Assembly (NCBI GenBank): GCA_013399855.1
Contig: VXAY01001953.1
Location: forward strand, 515,526 to 579,525
From: Oxyruncus cristatus
Lineage: Eukaryota > Chordata > Aves > Passeriformes > Cotingidae
Direction of reading: 5' to 3'
DNA: 64,000 nt
The notes under the pieces were generated by a model. The model was not told where the DNA came from, made no database searches, and saw only the letters and a list, made by a program, of their open reading frames with translations. Position numbers and translations under genes: made by a program. Positions within the stretch are counted from its first letter, which is position 1; every line of letters starts with the position of its first letter. Shown here in pieces: positions 1 through 14,425 of this stretch.

Positions 1-3000
1 AAATAAATCCCTTAAATGACAACACATTCATAAAACTGCAATAATGACAAAGGAACTGTAGGAACTGATCTTCCCACTTGCACCAAACCATTTGAGCGCC
101 TTGTGAAGACAAACAAAATATAAAAAGTAACCAAACAAACAACATCCCCCAAAAAAACCAACCCAAACCAAAAAAAAAAAAAACCCCATAAAATTGTGCC
201 TTTCATTTTTATTTCCTGTGTAAACTCTGAAATAACCAAACACCAGGTGTCCATTGCATTGCAGCCTCAAGGCCTAAATCCAAATATTTGAATGTTACAT
301 GAACATTGGGATGTGAATATGACTGAAGTTCTTTAAGCTCGGTGAATGAATGCCAAGAACAGTCATCACACAGGGCTGAAACACATAAAGATGCTCAAAA
401 TGCTAAATGACACCTTCAGAACTGACTCAAATCAGTAATTCTGTAACAGATAAAGAAAACAAAAGGGAAATAGTAAGAGATGAATGCAGCAGGGTTTGAA
501 AATAACAACATTCCTTGGCAATGAGTTTATGTGTTAAGGAAATAGTGCATGCCTGCAAACCTTGGACATCAACAAATATGTAAATATATGTATACATATA
601 CACACATATATCACATCAAAACAAAATAATGGCAAAGTTCTTTGTCCTGGTTTTCTCTGTCATGTGAATCTATGAATACACTTGCTATATTGGCCTCTGT
701 CTCAGAAATTTATAACCACTGTTTCTGATGCTATTGTATCTGGGGTAAGGATGAGGAAGCGTAAAGTTCTTCAGGACTCCATTACCTCCTGTGCCAACCC
801 CTGCCTCAAGTCATCCAGCCCTTGTGGGCTATGGGAACCTGCAGCTTCCTTCTCCCTAAGAAAAAACTGTGGCATAAATCAGCTACCTGCTACTGATCTC
901 CCCACTACATCTCAAGGAATGATTCTGGGGCAAACGCTGTCATCTGATTACAATGAAAGTGGCTGTGCCCTGTCACTTGAAACAGATGGTGATCCACCCA
1001 CCCCTTCAGTTCCCATCACCCCATTATCTTGTTCAGAAGTTAATTGTGAAGTAAATGAGTTTCTTGGAGAGTTACTGAGACTTGCTTGACAGCGACTTCT
1101 CAGCAAAAGTTTAGTGACCACATGCTGAGAAGAAAATTGAATTATGTTCTCTTCAACTTCCACCCTTCTTGAGTCAGGAAATACACTTTCTCTTCTAAAC
1201 CAAGCAGTACTAAATTATAAGATTCTTGGTCAAGTTCCGTAAGTTTCTGCAAATAGATTTTATGTTTTGTTTGACCTGTTGATGTATTTGCAGCTATGCC
1301 CCAAGTACAAAGTGTCTGCTTCCCCCACACTCCTGTTGTAGAAGTAACTGAGCTGTTGCAGAAGGTGATTTCTGAGACTGCGCTAAGCATAGTTTGTCTT
1401 ACATATATTTCAGCATTAATTCATATTAATCATTTTGCAAACTTCTTTATGGTCTGTTGTCAAAACAATGTTTCTTGCATAAAATTTGGTCTTAAAACAC
1501 AGTGTGCACTGTACACCTCACAGCTCTTTATCACTTTACATTCCTCCTATACTGCATGGCTACTTTTCTTATTTAGTGTATGCCAGAAAAAGGTGAAAAA
1601 GTAATTTCTATCCTGTCAAAGCAGTACTTTGAACACCTACCTCAAGGGCTTAGTCTTGCATCTCTGAAGTGTGAGCAGAGAAATATAAAATGTTACCTGG
1701 AAGGTATGTTTGGTTTGCAAAATTCTTTAAAATTCAACTAGGGAAAAAGGCTGATTCTCTGATAGACGCATTTACCAGGTACTCTTGCACTGCACTGGGT
1801 TTTATGCACTGTCTGAAAATTAATTAAATCGAGAAAGACAAGTCCACATTTCAAAGGTTTCTATTGTTTAATTCAAAGAACCAGAACTGAGCCTCCAGAA
1901 TTCCCCTTCCAACATGTTTACTGTTCACACAAACTGTATTCTAGTCTCAAACAGTGGAGTCTCTGACTAATCCCTTTGTGTTTTTTTTCACTTTGATTAG
2001 TAGGTGCAAAACCTGACTAGAGCTTTTAGAAACAGTTTTTTTACATTGAAAATATATTGCAGATGCTCATGGATTTTTTAACTCAACTTTCCTTTTTTAT
2101 TTTATTTCATTTTCTCTCTTTTTTTTCACCAAAAATTTAAATCTCAAAACCAGAAATTATTTTTTCTTAACGTCAGATAACTTTACTTGAAAGAGAACAT
2201 AGTGTCATACACTAAATATTTCATTTTTTATGCCCCAGAATCTAGCATCTCACCAGCTTGACTTAAACTCATTAACACCATGAGTTTAAAAGTAACTTGA
2301 GTAACATCCTTTCTGAGAGTATTTTTGATATATTCTAGTCAGACTAAATTCAAAACATTCCTATAGCTCTAAAAATATTCATACTCATGGTTTATTCTGT
2401 TACAGATTGGTATTATACTTGACACTAAAGTCTACATATTAGCAGCTCCAACATGGAATTTTCTAATACATGTTTATCTCCAGCTCAGTTTTAGGCACAA
2501 TAACCTTGGTTAATAACTGACTAGTTGTGCTTGCTTTCTAAAATTCCTAGAACATTTGCTGTCCTGTGCTACGATAACTGAAAAAATAAATAGTACTAAC
2601 ATTGATTAATTGATGGTGACAGAGTTAGACTGCAATTCAGTAAAATCTTCATGAATATGCTTCTCTTCGTTTTGGAGGTTTAAATCCTTTTTTTTTTTTT
2701 CTTTCTACTAATGACTGTTTCATCAAACCTAAGTGCAAAATGTTGTTCTTATTTGATGGAATTTCTGTTTTGTTTATCCTGAAATTTTAATTTTGTTTAG
2801 CAGAATATCCCTATATTTTTCCAAAACTTCAGATTCACCAGTTATGGTGCTCAATTGTCTTTCCCAAGGGAAAAAAATGCTATTTACTTACACCCTACTA
2901 GTTGTCTTACCATCAAAACATTTACTTTATTTTCATTGAAAAAAGCTTGTTACCAAATACCAGCCAGATGGTGGCTTATTTTTCTGGAAGATAACATTTA

Positions 3001-6000
3001 ATATAGAAAAACATGCTGCTATCTCCAAGGGTAGAAAAATATTAAAAATATTTTATATCAGTGATAATCTCTCAAAAAATTTACTTTGCAGACCATATTA
3101 TCTTTTTCTATATTTATTAGTTGTTCTGTGTTTATACAATTGAATAAGTCTATCTGTTCTCTCTACAGTGGCTCATTTTTTTTGTCTCCTTTACTTACTC
3201 TCTGATTTGTAGAGAAATTAATCATCCTCTGATTTTGCAGAAAGGGAGCTTCACAATGGCCAATCTAGAAACTCAGGTTTGATCATATGCTGTTCGGATT
3301 TTACTTGAACACTGAATGTGGGGAGGACCTTCCTCTCATAGTGTAATGAATGATGTTGCTTTCTAAATATATTGTTAACATCCACGGTTTAAATTCTCCA
3401 TATGGTATAAAACCAGCTTTGAAAGATGCCTCACTTTCATATTCACATAATTTATTTAGCTTAGACTTTTCTTACAATGTTAGTGTTGTTGTTTCTGACC
3501 TTGTATTAGCCTGTGCATCTGTTCAGTTTAAAATTAATGATATTGCCCTTGCTTTCAAGATCTAGAGATGTTCTGCTGTGACATAAGCAAATACTCCACT
3601 TAAGAGAGGTCATTTAAGGTAGTCCTTGTGTTGCCATCTTTCTTGTCTAAACAATGAATGTCTTGCTGGCATTTCGACAGTTTTGCAAAATAATGTTCTC
3701 CGCTGCAATCATAGCTTTTCTCTTAAGTGCCAGGGATTTTCTGGACTTATTGGTCAGCGTGTGTTCAGCAGTGTTTTAGGGAACACTCAAAAATAAGGGG
3801 CTCAGAGGTAACTTAGTAACATTATGAAAAGTGGACACCTTCTTCTCCAGAGAGGCTAAAGCTGAACAGCACCGCTGGGGGCACACTGCTAGCAGCATTT
3901 GCACTCTATGGCACCAGGCACAGGCATCAGTCTCTGAGAATAATATATTTCACAGTGTTGTTTACTTATCTACCACATGTGCTGATCAAAGGCTGGCAGC
4001 CTTCAGGCTCAGCTCCTCAGCACTCTACTCGGTAGCTTAGCAGTAAGCCAAGCGAAAGGATAGGAACAGTCAGCTTTTGGGTGGAAACTTTCAGAATCAG
4101 AAGATTTGTGAAACCCATGTGTGCTTCTTCACGACTTTGCTGGCCTCATATAATTTCTGAGAAATATTTGACTTTTGGTTAATCACCTTTCTCTATCCAA
4201 AACAGTTCGATGAAAAGACTTCTAGCAAGTCATATGTATGCTTATGATTTCAAAAAGCCCTGCACACACAATAAGATTTTTTTAAGGCAGGATTTTCTAG
4301 AAACATAGAGATGGCAAAAGACTTTTGGCATGAGAGTTTAAAACAGACTACCTGTAAAGAAGAAAAACAATCACATAATATAAATTATAATGATAACTTG
4401 TGGTATAAACCTATCAGACTATCAGGAGACCACCTATGGATTTTTTGGCATATTTACAATTTTTCTTGTGACTTAAATTAAAGAAACAACAGTAAAAAGA
4501 TGAAAAAAGCTAAAAAATGGACATGAAGTTATCTAGACTACAAATAATACCTTTCATTGGGAATTGAATTATATCTATCCAAAACTCTTCTTTCAAAAGC
4601 TTGGTTGGTTATTTTGCAAAAAACTCTTAATTGGATTATTTATTTCTTTTGGAACTGTTTTCGCTTTTCCATTCTCTGTTCTTTTTTGTTATTCTACCAA
4701 ACAAAAATATGAATATTCATATGGTTCTTTTCTGAGATGACTGTTATTTCTCTGCATATGTTCCAGTCCTAACCAGAAAAGGCTGAGATTGCAGCTTTCA
4801 CTAGAAAAATACTAGTACTGTGAAAAATTAACAAGAAGCCCTTTCTTTTTTTTTTTTTTAAGTTATTATGTGAAGCCATTGAAACAAAACTGAAAGCTAT
4901 TAAGATAAAACAAACAAAAAAATCCAGCAATTACAACCAGTCCTTCTTTTCTTGACAATATATTTTCTTTAGGGTGCCTTCCTTTTCAGTACAATGCATG
5001 TTGATAACTCTTTCCTTTGCATACCAAAAGTGTCAACAGGGATATATTATTCAATTTCAAATCCAGATGTCAAAGCTTTTGTTGCTTGTCTAATTCTTCC
5101 ACCCACATCAGTTGATCAAATAACAGATATTACCTCTGCCTGCAAATATTGTCCTACCTGTATTTTTTTATATTATCATTACAAAAAAATACTACTTTAG
5201 AGAGAGATATTTTCTAGGCAGTATTTTGGTGAACCTCTCTAGCTTTCTCCATTGACAATACAGGAATGCAAGGGACACTAGTCACTTAATTTAGGCATTT
5301 TATTAAGTAATTTAAAACTAATCTGTGCAAAATATCTACTTAAATCTTGATCCTAGCTGCCTTACCAGGTAACCAACTGTTCAAGCAACTCAGAAGATTT
5401 CTGCGTCACATGGTGAGAATGTCAATACAGAAAAATCTGCTCTGTTGAAGTCACAACACAGCACTGATTTAATTCATTTTTAGACATAAAGCTTTCAGTT
5501 TACAGAATATCCCTCGACAGAAGGAATTCCAAATACCTGAACTTCATCTAAGGGTTCCCTGTCACCAGTGACACTAGCAGGAGGATGCCTCTGCCTCTGG
5601 GGACCTGCAGTCTCACACCATTGTGTTGCAGCTTCCAGGCACTCATTGTTGAAATCAGGGAATGACATCCAACACGCACCCTGTGTGATTTGTCATAGTC
5701 ACCAAGAAATCACTTTCTTGTGATATTTTGGGCAGACTCTCTTAAATAACAGACTGTTCCTCCATGTCCTGAAATCGCCTCTGTGGCAATGCTGGAAAAC
5801 TGTGCAGTCTTTCAGGGGCTCTGTGTGGTTCTGCTTTCTCTCATACTGGTGCCTGTCTGAATGCTCTGCGAAGGCAAAGGAAACTGTGGAAGGAAGGGCT
5901 GCAGCAGTTAGCAGGAAAGGTGAGACAGTGGCACAGATAAGAGCTTCAGGTTCCCAGCTTCAAAGGAGTCGGGATAACAATGGCTAGGACATCAAGTGAT

Positions 6001-8160
6001 GGGAAGCATTTCCCTGTGTGACTCCATCTTTTCTGGGGTCAAAAGACATGGAAAAACCTCAAAGACCCTTAAAAAGGGAGGGGACTCAGGAGAGTGCCCA
6101 GATTGTGTCAGTGAAAAAATGCTGGTGGGCTCCCTCCTCCCACATTAAAGAAGTAGTGAGCCACTTTTGACACAGAAATTAGGAGTAAAACAGGGCTTAC
6201 TTTTGATAGGGTGGAGAAAACTTGGTAAATAATGCATGTGGGTAACACAGTTTGAAAAATAATTTTCCCAGTACTGCATTCCATCTGGCAAAAACCCCAA
6301 ATGCTTTGCTTTCCATTACAAATGTTTTCCCTATTACTGTAGAAGATATTCAGGCTCCAGGAAGACAGTTCTTACAGTGAGTCAAAAAGTCACTTTTGAG
6401 GGCACATTCGTAAATGGTTGGTACTGTCCTACACCTTGTATGTCACCCCCAGCACAATAATAAGAAGACCAGGTAGACCACATTTGGACAGAGTGTTTGT
6501 TTTTCCCTCAGGAGACTCCTCTGAACACAAATATTGTGGTGATCAGATCCTCATGCCCAGCATACAGAACATTTACTGCTTTCCCATAAATGTCTGCATC
6601 CCATGTGCTAGCTGATTGCAATAAAACTACTGAATATGAAAACATATGAGCAAGAATAAAATTATTCATATTGTCAGGAAGCTATCTGTCTCTGTTTGTG
6701 ACTGTGGTGGCTATTACAACAATATGTCACAGGTGTGGTTTTATCAAGAATTCAGAATTTGCTGATAGACTTTTTGGCACAAAAAATGATAATAGATCAC
6801 CTTTCTTTCTCCAGCTCTTGTTTTAGAAATTCTCTGTAAAGCATTTTAGTAGGAATAGTAAAGCTGGACTCATTTGTTGTCAGTGGAAAGAAAGAGGTAT
6901 CTTCAGAACATACTCATCATATCTTGGTTAACTGTTTTTGCACGAGATGACCCAGCCTCAGGGGCTCTGTATATCTTTACGCTGAGAGCAGAGAGTGAGT
7001 CAGTTTACTGGCTGAATTTTTTTATGCTCTGTTTCTTGTCAATATGTTGACTTAATTACCTCATACAAGTATATGATATTAGAGATCTGCAAACCATGAC
7101 CGACAAGTAACTTTTAAATAATTGAGTGGTTTTAATCTTAAGAAGAAAACACTGAAACCATATATTGTCACCTCAAATAATCCCAAATAACTAAGTAGTT
7201 GCTGCAAAGCTCACTTGTCAATGGGATAGGAAAGTAGTAGTTGCCTAACATTGCTATCGGGTGTATTTAGGTTAGACTTGAATAAAACTAAGTATGATTA
7301 TGAATTGAATGATCAGCCAGTGCTGATTACGTGATCTCTGTCCCTAGAGGTTTTTGAGAACTACATGGACAAACATCTGTCAGGAGCACTGAGCATTTGT
7401 CATGCATGACCTACCCCCACTGCAAGAAGCAATTATCTTATCAGGTTCCCCATATCCCTGTTTTCTAAGGCTACATATATAAGTTAAATCTGCCTAGAAT
7501 AATTTTCTGACATCATTCCAGCTAGTATAGAGAAGTGTCCATCTATAGTATTTAAGTGCCTTGGCCACCCAAAATGAGGTGGCCAGCTGCACCCTACTCA
7601 AGATGGACACTTGGGCTGTGCCAAGTGCCAAACCATGCCCAGAATTTGTTTGGGAAGCTGCTAATTGATGTAATCCAAAGATATGTGGAGACCCTTCTAG
7701 CATCTGAACAGGGACAAACAATATCAAGACAAATTGTTCGGTAACATTCCTAGGCCCAGGTTAATTTGCTAGTATAATCATGAGTTGTAATTCTGTGGCC
7801 CAGTCTGTCCACACCCTCATCAGAACTGTTCTCAGGCTGAAAAATGAAATAAAGCTTAATGTTCTCTACACCTGAAAACAAGCAGCCTTCTCTTACTTGT
7901 CCTGACTAGTGAAGATTCTCTGTAGCTCTCACATTTAGACTCCTATCCTTTTTTTCTCAGTAGAGGGCATCCTTAGTACAGTCACTTCAACAGTCTGTAT
8001 CCATACAGCAAGGAGTTGGGGAAAACTACATATTGCCTCCAAAGTAGACTAAACTGAGTAAACACTTGGTACATGCGCATATTTATGAGAAACACTAGGT
8101 CTTCTGGAACAATTTGGGCCAGTATTCACTTGAACAGACTTTCTCCTCTTCACCATAACA
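1..8160. other. AT-rich noncoding stretch
   Basis: I see no recognisable gene or named repeat here, apart from the low-confidence frame at 682-1089. The stretch contains a perfect 16-bp AT/TG palindrome at 585-600, inside a TATA/TACACA-rich tract (about 575-615), and T runs at about 2688-2700 and 4846-4859. Open frames are short and lack family motifs. A faint hint of an old repeat 3' end near 4300-4330 is too weak to call. Confidence 0.5.
682..1089 (+). CDS. Unidentified 135-codon open frame, possible terminal exon
   Basis: I do not recognise this protein. The frame is open for 135 codons in a patch that is locally more GC-rich than its surroundings. It is rich in Ser, Thr and Pro and ends with an acidic, leucine-containing tail. 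The start codon lies within a pyrimidine-rich tract that ends in CTGTCTCAG at 697-705, a reasonable splice acceptor. If used, the exon would begin at 706 in phase 0 and run to the TGA at 1087-1089. I see no AATAAA nearby downstream (the first clear one is about 1.5 kb away) and no partner exon. The most likely alternative is a chance frame. This call rests only on frame length, composition and one candidate acceptor. Confidence 0.13.
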   Translation: MLYWPLSQKFITTVSDAIVSGVRMRKRKVLQDSITSCANPCLKSSSPCGLWEPAASFSLRKNCGINQLPATDLPTTSQGMILGQTLSSDYNESGCALSLETDGDPPTPSVPITPLSCSEVNCEVNEFLGELLRLA

Positions 8161-8164
8161 GGCC

Positions 8165-8190
8165 AAAAAAAAAAAAAAAAAAAAAGGGGG
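8165..8190. repeat. Homopolymer A21 followed by G5
   Basis: There is an uninterrupted run of 21 A (8165-8185) followed directly by five G. No retrogene or LINE body is recognisable upstream, so it cannot be called a retrotransposon tail. It is prone to slippage in sequencing. Confidence 0.9.
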
Positions 8191-8402
8191 AAGTTGGAAC
8201 TGGAAGACTTTGAAACACTTGTGAAAATTTCTTGCTTAACCTTTTCTCGGGGTAGAGAAATAGAACCAGTTTGAGCATAGGGTCAAAATAGCATATTTAT
8301 GTTCTTGTCAGAAGAAGGAGGGGAGATTCCTCCATTTACTTTAATTAAAGTTCTCCACAACCTCTTTTTTCCCCCTTAGGTTTGGGAGCTTGGCAGGCTT
8401 TA

Positions 8403-8439
8403 TTTTTTTGTTGTTATTGTTGTTGTTTTTTTTTTTTTT
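8403..8439. repeat. T-rich (TTG)n simple repeat
   Basis: TTG units with one TTA interruption run into a poly-T tract. A separate T16 run lies at 8764-8779. This is plain low-complexity DNA. Confidence 0.85.
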
Positions 8440-9732
8440 AAATCCAGCTTGCTCACTAGGCAATTTTTCCCATGCTTTCAAAGCTGTACTGTTTAGGCAA
8501 TCAAATGTTAATCCAACCACAGTCTAGCTTTTGCTTTCTTCCCAACAGCTTGGTATCTATTGCCACTACTGTTATACCCTCAGATGTAGAGTAGACAGTG
8601 ATGTCGCTGTCCAGCACATAAGTGGTAACGAACTGCAGCATAAATAATGAATTGATAACATGCATGTGTTCCTCACCCCCCAAGCATGTGCAGGGGTAAA
8701 CCAGCTGCAAATCATTTATTCAGCTTACCAAAGCTATACTAAATCAAGCCAAACAATATTGCCTTTTTTTTTTTTTTTTATAAGGGTGAAGTGTTTCCCA
8801 CGAAGCTGGTAACTCATATCTACTAACTTATAATCTATATAACTCCAATGTTTTGCTTTTTAATATTCTGCCAGAGGTAAGCATCAAAATAATTGAAGAC
8901 AGTCTCTAAGGACTGTGTTAGCTTAATAATGGGGAGAATGAGCATGCAACTGAAATGAAGAAGGCATATCTAAGAGAAGAGAGAGTATAAAAGTGAAAGT
9001 CTAAAGAGTTAAGAGATCTCGGCCTTGGAACAATTTTTCACTGAGTCTGATCAACAAAGAGTTACCATCACAAATATTTTGAACAGCAGACCAATGTAAA
9101 ACTTGAATTAGGGCCCTTAAATCTACCTGATCTGTATTGGTCTTCATTGGTGGCCTTTACTGATACATTTAAGGTTCACCTAAGAATCTGGCTATATTTG
9201 GCAATAATAAAAAAAAGTATAGAAGAAGTTTAAAAAAATGCATTGTTTCATCTTTTTCTAACAAAGGTCTTCGTTATAAAGGATGTTTGTAACATTTCTT
9301 TATTAGAAGCTAAATTTCAATGACAATAATTTTGCTATGATTGTTTTTGATGATAAACTGGAAACAGCATAGAGTGATCACTACCATATGTATTTAGACT
9401 TGGGTTGGCTAGACTTATATTCTCCCAGGGAATCTGGGTACTTCAACTGGATTTCATTTTTTAAAATTTATATCTCACTGGGAAATTTCCAACTTAGTTT
9501 CCAATCTATTTATTCACAAGAATTCTTAGGGTTTCCACTAACTAACTGTTGCAGATGTTCTTTGCTAGCCTGTGTTCCACAATCTTGGAACAAGCTCTGG
9601 GGAGAGAAAAGGCCTATTTTAAGGGATCAGACTGTTTATTCACACTGAAGTCAAAAGGACTAGCTGTATCATGTTGCAAACAACAGCAAATTATCTTCAC
9701 AGATAGATTCCTTTTCATTACAAGGGTGAATA

Positions 9733-9787
9733 TGCACGTACACGGACATGCACACACAGACAGACACACAGACATATGCACATGTGC
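9733..9787. repeat. CA-rich degenerate simple repeat
   Basis: The tract is a degenerate mixture of CACA, CAGA and ATGCAC units. Alternating purine-pyrimidine stretches make it a weak Z-DNA candidate. Confidence 0.7.
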
Positions 9788-12700
9788 AGGAAATCTTTGG
9801 GAGTAAATCTGAGAAAAAAATGAGGGAGGGAGGAGGTTAGAAAAAGTTAATGGAAGAAAAATAACTCCCTTGGGCTTAACACTACTCCTGTCAAGGAGTA
9901 ATAAAGGGGTTTTGTTTGTTTTGTTTTGTCTTGTTTTTCCCCTGATGAAAACAGATGACTGAGGCCTGATTCTGTTCTCAGCAAAACTATTGTAAAATCT
10001 AGGGTTGGAAGTTGTGCAAAAAGGGGCACTTGTTGGTGCTTGCCCAGAGAGAGCAGCTTGAATGTGTAGGGCCTAAACCAGTAGTGTGACATTAATGTCA
10101 GAATGTTTGGACTTCTTTATTTATGAAAAAAAGTGCCCATGTCTTTTTAGGTGCAGAAGTTAGATGGATGCAGTAGTAACAAAGGACCCAGTTTCTCAGA
10201 GATTTTTAAGAGCTGCCAGATAAAATTAGGGTTTCATGAAAGACTGAGAGAATGCAGATGCTCATAAATAACGATGCTGTCCTCCTTCCTTCAACAGCAC
10301 TGCAGTGGGGCTCTTCTGGCAGCAGGCACTGTGTTAACGCTTTTAATACACTTTAAAAATTAGGTTTATATTTTAATGAAATAGTCTTTGATGTTTTGAA
10401 AGAGATTTTTTTTTAAAATAGAAAATATTGTTTTTGTTCAAACAATATAGCCATCTCTTCTTCCTCATCCAGAATGTGGAATTTCCCCCTTGAAAATTCA
10501 TAGTGAACTGCGAAAACCATGTAGCCATGAACATCCTTGGTGTCAATCTGTCTTCCAGAGGTGCATCTCTGGATGTCAGCTGTACCCTAGGTTGCACCTT
10601 ACTCTGTGAGAATGAGAGCAGAGGGGGTTAATGGTTTGTCACTTGTTATATTGACAGCAGAGGCTGTACTGTATCATGCAAGCTCTCTTCCAGTGGTCAG
10701 CAGAAAGCTGAAAGTGAAGAAAGGTGATCAAAAAGATTCCTCTCTAATCCTTCCTCCCCAGTCCAGAAATAATGTAAATATTTCTTATAAACATGAAGGT
10801 TTCCTTTCATTTAAAATAATGACAAAATGCATACTTGTGTCAGGCTGCAACACTAATTTCTATATGGTAATATTTTGTGCCTTAGAAAACAGGTGTTTGC
10901 ACTGGCCTAGGCATTGTCACATGATTCAGATGACTCAAAACATCCCAGTGTAAATGAGAGTCAGGGGAAAACTCCTTATCAGGTTTGTTCCTTATCTGTT
11001 AGAAGAAAAACTATTCCATCAGGCTTTTTTAAAAATAGATTAAAAAATGAAAGCACTAGGGCAAATCATAGAAAACCCCCCCAACCCAATACTACAAGCC
11101 CTGAGCAAGCACATAATATTTGGCTGAAATCACCCTTCTATTAGAAGCAAAAAACCACCAAAAAATTGAAGTGAAATTAATAGCAAGCCTTCCCTTAGTG
11201 CTGGCATCCTCCATGCCTTTTAGTTTGGTTTCAGAAGGAAATCCACCTTCCATCCATTCAGCCCCAGAAGCTCCTTGGAACAGGTGGTCTCTAAGCTCCA
11301 GGGGGAACCAGCAGGCTGAAAGGGAAAAGCTCCCAATTGTGTCCTGCCATAGCTGAAGAAAATACTTCATTATTTGTGTTTCTTTATTGAGATACAGTCT
11401 CTTTTATAGCTGAAGCTGTACAGGCAGCTGTTCCATTTATTTCAAATGCTCCCTCTTTCTGGGGTAATCATTTAGAGCTGGTAGCTGAACCTCCAAGCAG
11501 ATTCTGCTTGACTTCTCAAATAGAGACATAAATGCAATCTAGAGATTGATGGAACTTTTCTGGTAGTTCTGGATGTTCTGGTAGTTCTGGGTAATTAATT
11601 TAAATTTTCTTACTACTATTTTCTTTATCTTGCAGCCAGCAGTCTTCCTGCAGTAACTAAGGAAAAATAAAATACCAATTTGTGAGAGCCAGCCTCAAAA
11701 CTAGATCTTACTGTGTAATGTAATCTCTCTCTGGGACTTTGTTTTTTCCTTGACCAGGCTATATTGCTGCCAGTTTCATGAATCCAAAATTTGTGAGTCA
11801 AATCTTGATCTGTAAAGGAGCTGGGTCATGTGTATTGTCATATATTGCACTTGCCTTTCCTCTTGCTACTGTTGGCGAGTATTGCCAATTTCATCAGCGT
11901 GGCTAATGATTCTAATTTACTTCTGGTTTACATTGGCTTCAGTGAAAGCAAACAGTAACCCTTCACTTTAGGTGCCACCAGTAGAACTAGATTTGTCATG
12001 CCACAGAACAGCCAGAAGTACAGTAATTTCTGGGAAACAGACTTATTTACATGTTATATTCTTATTAGTGTTATACTCTCATAGTTGTCTATTTAACAGA
12101 CTTGACCACAAAAGATCTGGAGAAGGACTGTAAAACAAGCAGGGGAAAGTGGAACAAAATAAGAAAAGTAATGGAAATAACAGAGAAAACCAACAATGTA
12201 TCCTTACTGAAATGCAAACTAGAGACAAGAGAATACTGAATTTATTGGTAACATAAAAGAAGGAATTGATTGTGGTCAAATTCAGGTCTTCTACATTTTA
12301 AAAATAAACAACCAAAGAATGTTAAAAAGTATAAATAGATGCATTCTGGCCATTCTGGGTGTGTGGGCCCTGTTCTCTGCAAAAAGCCAAAGCTGGCTCT
12401 CGGCCATTCTATTTTTATAGAATAAAAATCACATCTGGGCCCTTCACTTTTCTTGTCACTTTTATGTCTAGGACTTTTATTTCTATTATACTTAGGCAAT
12501 AATTATGTATAAGCAAAAAATACCTATAAGGTATGCATACTAGTGTATTAATATGGATTATTTTGTAAGGACCAAAAATGGAAAGTAACAGATGAATCTT
12601 TTACAACATTGATGTAAGAAATTCACAGGAGGGCCAAGTGTTTCCAGAGTACTCTTGTGTCATGTTAATCAAAATGTTAGTTTGCATAAGGGAGAGAGAA

Positions 12701-14274
12701 AGGGACTGACCTTAAGACACATAAGATGTTGGATAAACACTGAAAGCTGCTGGGCTTTGCCAATCTCAGAAGTTACCACAAAAACTTTAATCTTAGATTG
12801 TGCAATAGGGATTATAAGGAAGGCTAAAACATATAAAGATTGATAAATAAGCATATATGCTTTAAAATTTGTCCAAAATAAATCCAAATTACAGCCTATA
12901 CTGAATTAGTAAATCTGCAGTTCATGCTGAAGAACTGTTAAAGAGAAACACTGTTCTTCATTCATTGACAAACTGGCAAAAGGAGAGATTAATCACTATA
13001 ATTTTCTTCAGTAATTTCACAGGGTGTGAAGAAGGCTCTCAGAACAATTCAAATATCTGAATTGCAGACTACCAAGTGAAAGGAGACAATTGCAGCTGAT
13101 TTCTGTGAACTATTGCCCAATGGCAAAACATCTTTTCTTTTTGAGGAACACATATTCCAGATATCTGCTGCTGGCTCTTTATCATCTACTTCATCGGATG
13201 CTGTGCTTCCTGTTTTGGATCATATACTGAGCACATGTGGTAACTAACTTTTATAAAATCTGACAGCAAACCATTGTTTGATAGACTAGTTTCTAAAAAA
13301 ATGTGTGGAACTTTTTGGACTTAAACACAAGCAAATTCAAACCCAGTTGGACACTGTCCACTAGGCTTTATGCAAAAAAAAAAAAACCCTCTGGTTGACA
13401 ATTATTGAGAGCATTCTCTTAGAAATATCTCTAAATCAGTTTTGAGACACACAAGTCCAGAGCTGGTCTCACTATGGGGAAATTGTCTGGAAAGTTTGAT
13501 TTCTTGAAGGCAAATAGATTTCCAGCTATCAAGCAGAGGAAGAGTGATTGTGATATCTCCATAAACATTCGGGTCACAGCTGCCAATTTAAAAGCCAAGC
13601 TCTATAAAAGAGGGATGGCAAAAACTGTCTTTGGAAACTCTGGGTTCATTGTCTGGCTGGAAGAATATGAATCCTAAAATGACATGCCTCCATTTCTACA
13701 TAATTTCCATTCATCAGAGGGAAACCATATGGAATTTAGAGTGAATCTCCATCTTTCAATCAACTGATCAGTTTCTAAAGCAGAGACATAATCTGTGTTG
13801 AATTTTATTGGATGGCTTACAGACTTTCAAAATGGATTTAATTCTAAATTAATTTCTACAGAACATTTCTCTACACCTATGTTGGCTTCATCTCTATTAT
13901 ATTTCATAGTATCTTTCACACAGATGAGGAAAAGCCCTTTATTACCCAAAACAAGGGAAGTTTGCCCATTTGAAAGGCATGGTCTGAGGGTATGCGTGTA
14001 TGGCATGCTTCAGTGTCATGCAGAGATACTGGAAGACACCCTGGATATTCTTTCTGGGTTATGGGAAGCATCATGACTGTATTATCCACCCAGGCTCATA
14101 CCATTTGCTTCTCAGCTGAGCTTATTAGCCTATAGAAAGGGTTGTACTGATGCAGAGAGTTTTTTTGTTCCACAGTAGTCTATTTAGATTTCACTTGGCC
14201 ATTTTAGGAAATCATATCCTGTCAAGCAGACTCTCCAAAAGTGGCTGGAAGGAAGAAAACGTTTGTGTGAGAGG

Positions 14275-14425
14275 TGATTCATCCAATGTAAACTAAATTC
14301 ACTGCATCTCCGGCGGAAGGTGTCAACAAATGGGAACGCCAAATGCAATTATTTACCGTTGATCCTGATCTTAGCGATTATCTTTCAAGAAGTGAGCAGA
14401 TTAATGTGCAGTGAGGATGAGGAAA
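14275..14425. promoter_or_regulatory. Candidate conserved noncoding element with CpG cluster
   Basis: About 150 bp stands out from its AT-rich surroundings by keeping several CpGs in a short span (a CCGGCGG at about 14310, then AACGCC, ACCGTT and AGCGAT) beside AT-rich words such as AACAAATGGG, AAATGCAAT and TTGATCCTGATC. CpGs are normally lost from methylated neutral DNA, so their retention suggests constraint or low methylation. There is no open frame of note. This is inference from composition only; no alignment was possible. An unidentified younger insertion is the alternative. Confidence 0.3.

Larger units (their letters stand above)
8191..14274. other. AT-rich noncoding stretch
   Basis: No gene or transposon is recognised. 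Visible content is simple sequence: a GTTTT/GTTTG tract at 9910-9937, a CA/CAGA-rich tract at 9733-9787, an A13 run at 13374-13386, and a local direct repeat of CTGGTAGTTCTGG near 11570-11600. Open frames of 60-115 codons occur on both strands without family motifs. Confidence 0.5.

Noticed and set aside
4295..4330. Possible old CR1-like 3' end (TAGAAACATAGAG)
   Set aside because: There is only a short resemblance, and no adjacent body or octamer tail.
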